A DNA stretch of 64,000 nucleotides from the NCBI GenBank assembly GCA_045595785.1, contig JAZOBE010000037.1, positions 1-64,000 on the forward strand. The letters run 5' to 3'. A program made the position numbers and the translations under genes. Below the pieces are notes generated by a model. The model was not told the origin of the DNA, ran no database searches, and worked only from the letters and a program-made list of their open reading frames with translations. This document shows positions 57,673 to 64,000 of the stretch, one piece after another (the stretch's first letter is position 1; every line of letters begins with the position of its first letter). Source of the stretch: SFLA01 sp045595785. Lineage in GTDB: Bacteria > Bacillota > Clostridia > Oscillospirales > CAG-382.

Positions 57673-58795
57673 ATCTTACTGTGCCTCCGATAATAGTTTT
57701 TTCTACGTTAAATTCATTGTCGGTAATAATAATATCTGCATCCTTGCCGATATCGAGAGAGCCCTTGGTGTCGCCCATGCCGATAGCGTTTGCAGGATTG
57801 AGAGATGCGCAGTTTACGCAATACCAAAGAGGAAGATCGGTGTTGGTATATACGTTCCAAACGCCCTTGTTCAGCTTAAGTATGCTGCCTGCGATGGTGC
57901 CGTCAAGCAGTCTGCACTCGATACCCTTGGATATGAATGCGGTGCCGCCCAGAGTGTACTGTCCCTCAGGAAGTCCGCCTGCAGGGAGACAATCGGTAAT
58001 AAAGCAGAGCTTGTCACCCTTAAGCTTTGCAACGATGGGATACAAAGCGGGGTTAACGTGGAAGGTATCCACAATAAGCTCAGCAGTAACGTCGGAATTA
58101 AGAGCAGCGCCTACAACACCGGGGTTACGGTGTGCGAGAGCTGTCATAGCGTTGAAAAGGTGGGTTGCGTGGGAAACGCCGTTTACGGTTGCCTTGTAAG
58201 CAGTATCGTAATCAGCATCGGTATGACCCATAGAAACCACAACGTCGGTATCCGCAACGATCTCACGGATAGCGGCAAAATCTTCGTCCATTTCGGGAGC
58301 GAGAGAAATTATTTTGATAATATCGGCATATTCCTTAACGAAAGCTGCATCGGGCTTGAGTATGTATTTCTCATCCTGTGCGCCCTTCTTCTTTGCGTTG
58401 ATAAAGGGACCCTCTGCATGGCAGCCGAGAATAGCAGTACCGTTCCAGGTCTTGCTCTCTTCCTTAAGGCTGCGCAGACATTCAAGTGCCTTGCGGATGA
58501 CCTTCATGTCCACTGTCATGGTAGTGGGAAGGAAGCCGGTAACACCGTTTGCTACGATACCCTCTGCGATAGCACGGATGCTTTCGGGCTCACCGTCACA
58601 AACGTCCTTGCCAAGGTAGCCGTGGATGTGCAGGTCGATAAGACCGGGAGCCACATAGCCGCCCTTTGCGTCAATAACCTCCGCACCCTCGGGAGCAGTG
58701 TCGCATACGCCGCGGATAACGCTGTCATACACGAGGACCTTTCCCTCAACGATGCGGTCTTTAAGAATTATTTTGCCGTTGATAATAGCCTTCAT
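57662..58795 (-). CDS. nagA: N-acetylglucosamine-6-phosphate deacetylase
   Basis: A 377-aa amidohydrolase converting GlcNAc-6-P to GlcN-6-P. Metal and active-site motifs: LIDLHIHGYLGKDVCDG near residue 54, HAEGPFINAKKKGAQD near residue 120, VVSMGHTDADYDTA near 188 and ATHLFNAMTALAHRNPG near 207, with CFITDCLPAGGLPEGQY near 260. I start at MKAIING (58795): the GGAGG is 11 bases before it, and an ATG-GAG-GAT frame begins 18 bases earlier. It overlaps the ROK kinase gene by 11 bases, so both form one amino-sugar unit. nagB is not in the window. Confidence 0.93.
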   Translation of the reverse strand: MKAIINGKIILKDRIVEGKVLVYDSVIRGVCDTAPEGAEVIDAKGGYVAPGLIDLHIHGYLGKDVCDGEPESIRAIAEGIVANGVTGFLPTTMTVDMKVIRKALECLRSLKEESKTWNGTAILGCHAEGPFINAKKKGAQDEKYILKPDAAFVKEYADIIKIISLAPEMDEDFAAIREIVADTDVVVSMGHTDADYDTAYKATVNGVSHATHLFNAMTALAHRNPGVVGAALNSDVTAELIVDTFHVNPALYPIVAKLKGDKLCFITDCLPAGGLPEGQYTLGGTAFISKGIECRLLDGTIAGSILKLNKGVWNVYTNTDLPLWYCVNCASLNPANAIGMGDTKGSLDIGKDADIIITDNEFNVEKTIIGGTVRYEA

Positions 58796-58890
58796 AAAGC
58801 CCATATCCTCCATTATTTAACATTAAGTTTTTCCAAGTATGATAATAACACATCGGTTACAAAATTGCAACCGTTATTATAAATTTTTAT

Positions 58891-59550
58891 TTAATCAATC
58901 CCTATGTTTATAGCTGAATATAATTCATCGGCGGTATCCGCAAACATTTTCGCGCCTTTCTCTGCCAGCTGCTCCCGTGTGCGGAAGCCCCATGTTACCG
59001 CAAGAGGCACCATGCCTGCATTGATCGCCGTCTGTATATCCGAAGGCGAATCTCCTACGTACAGCACGCTGTTACAGGGTACGCCCAGCGTTTCCGCCGC
59101 CTCAAAGCAAAGCGTCGGCGACGGCTTACGGGTATTGCCGCCCCGTTCTCCCAGAGAGACGGATATCTTATTCCCAAAAAATTTGTTAACCAAAAATTTC
59201 ACCGCATCATCGCGTTTATTTGATACCACCGCCATGGGATATTCTTCGTCGTAAAGGCGGTCCACAAGAGCGGAGATACCGTCGTAAGGAACGGTGGTGT
59301 CCGCTATATGCAACGAGTAATACTCGGCAAAAAGTCTGTATGCTTTTTCGGTGTCTCCGGGATCTGTATCCGGCGGGCAGGCGCGCTTGATGAGAAGAGC
59401 AAAGCCATCACCTATAAAAGAGCGGATCTCTTCCTTGGTACGGATAGGATATCCTAATACCTCAAGCACGTGATTTACGGCGGCGGTGAGATCCCCCAAA
59501 GTATCGAGGAGAGTACCGTCAAGATCAAAAAATACTGCGCTGTATCTCAC
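58891..59550 (-). CDS. HAD-family phosphatase, phosphoglycolate phosphatase-like
   Basis: A 219-aa HAD subfamily IA phosphatase. Motif I is FFDLDGTLLDT (nucleophile Asp10), motif II is VVSNKRDD near residue 110, and motif III/IV is LYVGDSPSDIQTAINAG near residue 165, with the cap between I and II. The Gph/PgmB/pyrophosphatase group cannot be split by sequence alone. It stands between nagA and acpP with no clear functional link. Confidence 0.88.
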   Translation of the reverse strand: MRYSAVFFDLDGTLLDTLGDLTAAVNHVLEVLGYPIRTKEEIRSFIGDGFALLIKRACPPDTDPGDTEKAYRLFAEYYSLHIADTTVPYDGISALVDRLYDEEYPMAVVSNKRDDAVKFLVNKFFGNKISVSLGERGGNTRKPSPTLCFEAAETLGVPCNSVLYVGDSPSDIQTAINAGMVPLAVTWGFRTREQLAEKGAKMFADTADELYSAINIGID

Positions 59551-59587
59551 TTTTCAAACAACCTTTCAAAAACAGACCTACAAAAAA

Positions 59588-59627
59588 CAAAGGCGGACAT
59601 AAATACAAATGTCTGCCTTTTATTTTT
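59588..59627 (-). terminator. Terminator of acpP
   Basis: AAGGCAGACA pairs with TGTCCGCCTT (one G-T and mismatch) around a 10-base loop, followed leftward by TGTTTTTTG. Confidence 0.75.
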
Positions 59628-59633
59628 GATTCG

Positions 59634-59864
59634 TTATATTCTCTCTGCAATATAATCAGCCATATCGCTGATGGTACGAAGAGACGCAATATCCTCTTCG
59701 GGAATGGCAGAACCAAACTCGGATTCAAACGCCATAATAATATCAACGACATCGAGAGAATCTGCGCCGAGATCTTCTATGATAGAAGCATCGTCCGCTA
59801 TATCCGAAACCTCCATACGAAGCTGACCTGCGACAATGCTTTTTACCTTTTCAAGAACATCCAT
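59634..59864 (-). CDS. acpP: Acyl carrier protein
   Basis: A 76-aa acidic helical protein carrying the fatty-acid chain on phosphopantetheine. Ser36 in DLGADSLDVVDI is the attachment site; length is standard. AGGAGG precedes the ATG. It is a monocistronic unit here, away from the fab genes, with its own promoter and terminator; a second ACP for a special pathway cannot be ruled out. Confidence 0.96.
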   Translation of the reverse strand: MDVLEKVKSIVAGQLRMEVSDIADDASIIEDLGADSLDVVDIIMAFESEFGSAIPEEDIASLRTISDMADYIAERI

Positions 59865-59915
59865 AACTAAAATCGTTCCTCCTAAAATTATTACGGCGGA
59901 AGCTACCGTATGGAT

Positions 59916-59944
59916 ATAATAAACGAAGTTTTGCGTAATTGCAA
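59916..59944 (-). promoter_or_regulatory. Promoter of acpP
   Basis: Minus strand TTGCAA (59944-59939), 17 bases, TATTAT (59921-59916), about 52 bases before the start. Confidence 0.6.
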
Positions 59945-59992
59945 GACTTTTATTTACAAAAGCAAAAAAAATATTAATTTTCTTTCCATTCG

Positions 59993-60021
59993 TTGACGAA
60001 ACCTACATTATATGTTATAAT
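59993..60021 (+). promoter_or_regulatory. Promoter of the ruvCAB operon
   Basis: TTGACG (59993-59998), 17 bases, TATAAT (60016-60021), 32 bases before ATG 60054. Near-consensus. No clear LexA-type operator was found beside it. Confidence 0.8.
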
Positions 60022-60053
60022 ATAACGATTGTATACAGAGCAGGAGGAAAGTG

Positions 60054-60542
60054 ATGGTCATTATAGGTATCGACCCCGGTTTTGCCACCGTTGGGTATGG
60101 TGTAATACATGCGGAAAACGGTGTTTTTACCCATATTGCCTGCGGCGTTATAACCACTCCGGCTCACACTCTTATCGAAAAACGTCTGAAGGATATATAC
60201 GATTCGCTGTGCACGCTGATAGACACATACAAGCCGGATTGTATGTCTATTGAGGAGCTGTTTTTCAACACCAACCAAAGGACTGCGGTGGACGTTTGTC
60301 AGGCAAGAGGAGTAATGCTTCTGGCGGCTGAAAACAAGGGTATAAACATTTATGAATATACTCCCTTGCAGATAAAGCAGGCGGTGGTTGGATACGGCAG
60401 AGCGGATAAGCATCAGGTTCAGTATATGGTCAAGACGCTTCTCAAGCTGGAAAAAACGCCGAAGCCCGACGACGCGGCGGATGCGCTGGCGGCGGCAATA
60501 TGCCACGGTACGAGCGCAAAAAACATTATGGGAGTTTATTAA
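60054..60542 (+). CDS. ruvC: Crossover junction endodeoxyribonuclease RuvC
   Basis: A 162-aa Holliday-junction resolvase. The catalytic acids are in IGIDPGFATVGYG (Asp near residue 7), SIEELFFNTN (Glu near 65) and KPDDAADALAAAICH (Asp pair near 140). Length is normal. I use ATG 60054, six bases after AGGAGG; a GTG lies one codon upstream. The stop is followed by ruvA after 3 bases. Confidence 0.96.
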   Translation: MVIIGIDPGFATVGYGVIHAENGVFTHIACGVITTPAHTLIEKRLKDIYDSLCTLIDTYKPDCMSIEELFFNTNQRTAVDVCQARGVMLLAAENKGINIYEYTPLQIKQAVVGYGRADKHQVQYMVKTLLKLEKTPKPDDAADALAAAICHGTSAKNIMGVY

Positions 60543-60545
60543 GCT

Positions 60546-61145
60546 ATGTTTTATTATCTTAAAGGCACTTTGAGCCATTTATATACGGATTTTGCAGTAA
60601 TAGACGTTGGTGGTGCGGGATACAAGCTTACCGTTTCCAAGAACACCTTTGCCTCCCTCTCCCCTCTTTACGGAAAAACGGCACAGCTTTTTACTTACAT
60701 AGCTGTGCGGGAGGACGCGGTTGAGCTTTACGGCTTTTATACCGAAGACGAGCATTCTGCGTTCAAGATGCTTATATCTGTTTCGGGCGTGGGACCCAAG
60801 GCGGCGATGTCGGTGCTGTCCACCTTTACTTCGGACGCATTAGCGACCGTAGTTGCATCGGGAGATGCAAAGACCCTTTCACGCACACCCGGTATCGGAT
60901 TAAAGACCGCACAAAAGATAATACTTGAGCTTAAGGATAAGATAAGCGGAGAGATAGTCTCCTCTGCAGGCGGTGAAAGCGGTTTTGCCGCAGCAGCATC
61001 CGGCGGCGGAAGCGACGCGGTGGATACTCTGGCTGTATTGGGATATACACGTGCAGAGGCGGTTGCGGCGCTTAAGGGAATTGACCCTACTCTTCCCCTT
61101 GAAACTATAATCGGCGAAGCGCTTAAAAAGTTAGCTTCCATGTAA
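60546..61145 (+). CDS. ruvA: Holliday junction branch-migration protein RuvA
   Basis: A 199-aa protein that binds four-way junctions and loads RuvB. The N-terminal OB domain (YYLKGTLSHLYTDFAVIDVG), tandem helix-hairpin-helix motifs (VSGVGPKAAMSVLS near residue 76 and TPGIGLKTAQKIILELKD near 112) and the C-terminal RuvB-binding domain (LAVLGYTRAEAVAALKGID) are all present. Ends 10 bases before ruvB. Confidence 0.97.
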   Translation: MFYYLKGTLSHLYTDFAVIDVGGAGYKLTVSKNTFASLSPLYGKTAQLFTYIAVREDAVELYGFYTEDEHSAFKMLISVSGVGPKAAMSVLSTFTSDALATVVASGDAKTLSRTPGIGLKTAQKIILELKDKISGEIVSSAGGESGFAAAASGGGSDAVDTLAVLGYTRAEAVAALKGIDPTLPLETIIGEALKKLASM

Positions 61146-61155
61146 GAGGTACGAT

Positions 61156-62238
61156 ATGCCTATTAATCAATCCGACAATTTTCATACCGGTGCATCGCTG
61201 GATCTGGAAAACCGTCTCACATCCATAAACGAGGTTCCCGAGGACAGAGATAACGAAAACTCCTTGCGCCCCAAGACCTTGGAGGAATACGTAGGACAGG
61301 ACACGGTAAAGGAAAACCTTTCCGTGTTTATGAAGGCCGCCAAAGCGAGAGAGGATAATCTGGATCACGTTTTGCTTCACGGCCCTCCCGGTCTGGGAAA
61401 AACCACGCTGGCGACCATTATTGCCGCAGAAATGGGCGTAAATATAAAGATAACCTCAGGTCCTGCTATCGAAAAGCCGGGTGACCTTGCGGCTATACTT
61501 ACCACTCTTGGCAAAAACGATATTTTGTTTATAGACGAAATACACAGACTCTCCCGTTCCATTGAGGAGATATTATACCCTGCAATGGAGGATTTCGTTC
61601 TGGATCTTATGACGGGTAAGGGCCCCTCTGCAAGATCAATAAGAATACCTCTGCCCCCCTTCACCCTCATCGGCGCTACCACCAGAGCAGGTCAGCTTAC
61701 CGGCCCTCTGCGTGACAGATTCGGTATGCTGTTCCGTCTTGAGCTTTATACGCCCGAGGAGCTTGCAAGCATAGTAATACGCTCTGCGGGAATATTGGGT
61801 ACGCCCATAACCGAGGAAGGCGCATACGAGATTGCAAGACGTTCAAGAGGAACTCCCCGTCTGGCAAACCGCTTTTTGAAGCGTGTCCGTGACTTTGCAG
61901 AGGTAAAGGGGAACGGAACCGTTGACAGAGAGATTGCTGACATTGCGTTATCATCTCTGGACGTGGACCCTCTCGGTCTGGATGCGGTGGACAGACGTAT
62001 GCTTACCGCAATAATAAAGCATTTCGGCGGCGGTCCCGTTGGGCTTGAGACTCTTTCTGCGGTTATCGGAGAGGAGTCTATAACACTCGAAGACGTTTAC
62101 GAGCCGTATCTTATGCAATTGGGCTTTATTAATAGAACGCCCAGAGGAAGGTGTGCAACACCTGCGGCGTATGCTCATCTGGGCATTCCCTACTTTGATA
62201 ACGGAGTGAAAAATACACAACAGCTATTAATGGAGTAA
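61156..62238 (+). CDS. ruvB: Holliday junction branch-migration helicase RuvB
   Basis: A 360-aa AAA+ motor that drives branch migration with RuvA. Walker A GPPGLGKTTLATI near residue 76, Walker B DILFIDEIHRL near 118, sensor 1 LIGATTRAGQLTGPLRDRFG near 172 with the arginine finger, and the C-terminal winged helix (GFINRTPRGRCATPAAYAHLG). The first ~30 residues are a slightly long leader. Gap to the next gene is 5 bases. Confidence 0.97.
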   Translation: MPINQSDNFHTGASLDLENRLTSINEVPEDRDNENSLRPKTLEEYVGQDTVKENLSVFMKAAKAREDNLDHVLLHGPPGLGKTTLATIIAAEMGVNIKITSGPAIEKPGDLAAILTTLGKNDILFIDEIHRLSRSIEEILYPAMEDFVLDLMTGKGPSARSIRIPLPPFTLIGATTRAGQLTGPLRDRFGMLFRLELYTPEELASIVIRSAGILGTPITEEGAYEIARRSRGTPRLANRFLKRVRDFAEVKGNGTVDREIADIALSSLDVDPLGLDAVDRRMLTAIIKHFGGGPVGLETLSAVIGEESITLEDVYEPYLMQLGFINRTPRGRCATPAAYAHLGIPYFDNGVKNTQQLLME

Positions 62239-62243
62239 AATAT

Positions 62244-63104
62244 ATGTTTACAGCAGACGGTTGGAAGGAATACAGACTTATAGATGCCTCCGACGGAGAA
62301 AGACTTGAAAGCTGGAACGGACATCTGCTTATACGTCCCGACCCTCAGGTTATATGGAACGGCGCAAAGAAAAGCCCACTTTGGAAAAAGGCGGACGGTG
62401 TATACCGCCGTGAAGGCGGCGGCGGTAGCTGGGTGAAAAAGGATATTCCCGAGGAATGGAATATTTCTTACGGCGATATGACCTTTTTGCTTTCCCCTAT
62501 GGGCTTTAAGCACACGGGACTTTTCCCCGAGCAGGCAGCGAACTGGGATTGGTTTGCGCCACTCATAAAAAATTCCGGCAAAAAAATAAAACTACTTAAT
62601 CTGTTTGCATACACCGGCGGTGCAAGTATCGCCGCGGCAAAAGCCGGAGCTTTCGTGTGCCACGTGGATGCTTCCAAGGGAATGGTACAAAGAGCAAAGC
62701 AAAACGCAGTTCTTTCCGGCGTACCCGACGATGGAATCAGATATATCGTTGATGATTGCGTAAAGTTTGTTGAGCGTGAGATAAAGCGCGGAAACAGATA
62801 TGACGCTATTATTCTCGACCCGCCCTCTTTCGGCAGAGGTCCCAAGGGTGAGAGATGGATGCTGGAGCAATCGCTGGATAAGCTTATAGGTCTTATCTCC
62901 GGCGTTATATCCGACGAGCCCCTGTTTGTCCTGCTTAATTCCTACACCACGGGACTTTCCGCATCCACCTGCGGTTATATTCTTGGCAGACATCTGGTAG
63001 ATAAGTTCGGCGGCAAGGTAGATAGTGACGAATTGGGTCTGCCCGTTGAAGCAAGCGGAATGTACCTGCCCTGCGGTGCGGCAAGCAGATGGACGGCGAG
63101 GTAA
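62244..63104 (+). CDS. RlmI/RlmK-like SAM-dependent methyltransferase
   Basis: A 286-aa class I methyltransferase. The SAM site is LLNLFAYTGGASIAAAKAGA near residue 117, the following acidic strand is VCHVDASKGMVQRAKQNA, and the catalytic-type loop is IILDPPSFGRGPKG near residue 192; this is the PF10672 pattern of large-subunit rRNA methyltransferases. It lacks the N-terminal PUA domain of E. coli RlmI and starts with a short beta part. The exact RNA site is unknown. It lies in the ruv operon and overlaps nothing; ecfA1 starts 2 bases after its stop. Confidence 0.85.
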   Translation: MFTADGWKEYRLIDASDGERLESWNGHLLIRPDPQVIWNGAKKSPLWKKADGVYRREGGGGSWVKKDIPEEWNISYGDMTFLLSPMGFKHTGLFPEQAANWDWFAPLIKNSGKKIKLLNLFAYTGGASIAAAKAGAFVCHVDASKGMVQRAKQNAVLSGVPDDGIRYIVDDCVKFVEREIKRGNRYDAIILDPPSFGRGPKGERWMLEQSLDKLIGLISGVISDEPLFVLLNSYTTGLSASTCGYILGRHLVDKFGGKVDSDELGLPVEASGMYLPCGAASRWTAR

Positions 63105-63106
63105 AA

Positions 63107-63928
63107 ATGGCTTTTATTGAGACAAACGAGCTTTTCTATACCTATGAGGGAAACCTTATTCCTGCGGTAAACAACGTATCCCTTTCCTTTGAGAAGGGCA
63201 GTTATACCGCTATAATCGGGCATAACGGAAGCGGAAAATCCACACTGGCAAAGCTGTTGTGCGGAATTTTTGCTCCCTCGGGAGGAAAAGTATATATAGA
63301 CGGAATGGATACGTCTGACGAGGAAACCCAGTCTGTCATACGCGAAAAATGCGGAATGGTGTTTCAAAATCCCGACAACCAGATAGTTTCCTCCGTGGTA
63401 GAGGAGGACGTGGCGTTTGCCCCCGAGAATTTGGGTGTACCTTCTGCAGAGATACGCAAGCGTGTGGATGATGCACTGGCGGCTGTGGGTATGAGCGAAT
63501 ATACAAACCATTCCACATACAAGCTTTCCGGCGGACAAAAGCAGAGAGTTGCCATTGCAGGTATTCTTGCGATGAACCCCCAATGTATTATATTTGACGA
63601 AGCCACCGCCATGCTCGACCCTGCCGGCAGAAGAGAAATATCTGCCGCAATGGCGGAATTGAACAAGCGCGGCATAACAGTTATTACCGTTACCCACCAT
63701 ATGAATGAGGCGGCTATGGCTGACCGAATTATTGTTATGAACAAAGGCAGTGTTGCTATGGACGGAACTCCGAGAGAAATATTCGCGCAGGTAGACCGAT
63801 TGCGTGACCTATCGCTTTCGGTTCCCCAGGTAACGGAATTGCTGTATGATCTTGAGCTTCCCGAAGCCATACACGTGGCAGAAGCCGCAGATATTATCGA
63901 AGAGGAATTTGCAAAGAAATGTCATTAA
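63107..63928 (+). CDS. ecfA1: ECF transporter ATPase A1
   Basis: A 273-aa ATPase of the energy-coupling-factor vitamin/metal uptake system; it pairs with EcfA2 and the membrane unit EcfT, shared by several substrate-binding S units. Walker A IGHNGSGKSTLAKLL near residue 38, Q-loop FQNPDNQ, signature LSGGQKQRVAIAG near 138, Walker B CIIFDEATAMLDP near 158 and the switch His in VTHHMNE. ATG 63107 follows GAGG; a frame 18 bases earlier has no site. The ecfA2 gene overlaps its end. Confidence 0.95.
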   Translation: MAFIETNELFYTYEGNLIPAVNNVSLSFEKGSYTAIIGHNGSGKSTLAKLLCGIFAPSGGKVYIDGMDTSDEETQSVIREKCGMVFQNPDNQIVSSVVEEDVAFAPENLGVPSAEIRKRVDDALAAVGMSEYTNHSTYKLSGGQKQRVAIAGILAMNPQCIIFDEATAMLDPAGRREISAAMAELNKRGITVITVTHHMNEAAMADRIIVMNKGSVAMDGTPREIFAQVDRLRDLSLSVPQVTELLYDLELPEAIHVAEAADIIEEEFAKKCH

Positions 63929-64000
63929 GACTTGAAAACGTTTCCGTGGTCTACGGTGAGGGAACTCCCTTCCGTAAGGTCGCTTTGGACAATGTTAATA
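63919..64000 (+). CDS. ecfA2: ECF transporter ATPase A2, N-terminus only (cut by window end)
   Basis: Starts at ATG 63919, overlapping the ecfA1 stop by 10 bases. The 27 visible residues (MSLRLENVSVVYGEGTPF then RKVALDNVN) match the start of EcfA2. ecfT would be expected next. The truncation is only due to the window edge. Confidence 0.85.
   Translation, partial: MSLRLENVSVVYGEGTPFRKVALDNVN

Noticed and set aside
1..64000. CRISPR arrays, rRNA, insertion sequences, replication origin
   Set aside because: No regularly spaced repeats, rRNA-like sequence, DDE transposase or DnaA-box cluster was seen on either strand.

Overview
The window looks like chromosomal DNA of a strictly anaerobic Gram-positive Clostridia bacterium (Oscillospirales- or Eubacteriales-like, probably gut-associated). 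The pointers are a complete [FeFe]-hydrogenase maturation set (hydE, hydG, hydF), Firmicutes-type genes (yhaN/yhaO, yycJ/walJ, ywaF, pgeF, ecfA), sigma-A promoters of TTGACA-17-TATAAT type, strong Shine-Dalgarno sites, many rho-independent terminators, and surface proteins with C-terminal membrane anchors. Species cannot be named from the sequence alone. No CRISPR array, rRNA or insertion sequence was seen.

Layout. 1-4167 is an AT-richer accessory stretch: the end of a tyrosine recombinase, a 631-aa Nudix-like two-TM protein, and a divergent pair (endonuclease/exonuclease/phosphatase-fold protein plus cytidine-deaminase-fold protein). It abuts the 3' end of tRNA-Trp, which is followed by tRNA-Asp. 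4408-8306 is a leftward transporter/membrane-protein cluster in which a 46-bp copy of the eamA leader flanks a small inserted membrane gene. 8610-12397 is a leftward operon of the two aconitase-X subunits and an Old-Yellow-Enzyme-type flavo/Fe-S oxidoreductase. 12538-14453 is a very small island: a 45-bp direct repeat of the 3' part of tRNA-Arg(CCT) brackets one sortase-type surface protein gene. 14790-18739 holds hydF, hydG, hydE and a TM1266-type regulator, behind a consensus promoter and a hairpin-containing leader; tex lies just upstream. An NCS2/AzgA-type purine permease with a structured leader follows. 22828-29996 is a tightly overlapping operon pgeF-yhaO-yhaN-recG-dusB (DNA repair, tRNA modification, peptidoglycan editing).

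After tRNA-Met and tRNA-Glu (30149-30304) comes a hairpin-rich non-coding stretch, an XRE/TPR regulator, and a rightward operon of a Kef-type antiporter, MgtC-like protein and threonine aldolase. 34871-43745 is a mosaic of short operons: FkbM methyltransferase-galactokinase-WalJ-hypothetical, ADP-ribosylglycohydrolase, Nudix/membrane/P-loop genes, pgi and a D,D-carboxypeptidase. 43831-44053 is a compact independent small transcript. Then follow a methyltransferase, an AlgX/DHHW-like lipoprotein, an EF-G paralogue, a protein that looks like a catalytically dead P-type ATPase, and rlmB. 52187-56107 is a run of secreted or anchored proteins, including a 55-aa exported peptide. 56293-58795 is a nagA/ROK-kinase pair for amino-sugar use. 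The right end has a Gph-like phosphatase, acpP, and the rightward operon ruvC-ruvA-ruvB-methyltransferase-ecfA1-ecfA2 (cut by the window end).

The features most worth a second look are the Nudix-2TM protein beside the recombinase, the tRNA-Arg single-cargo island and nearby tRNA relic, the hyd operon leader, the 43831-44053 small transcript, and the P-type-ATPase-like protein without its phosphorylation motif.
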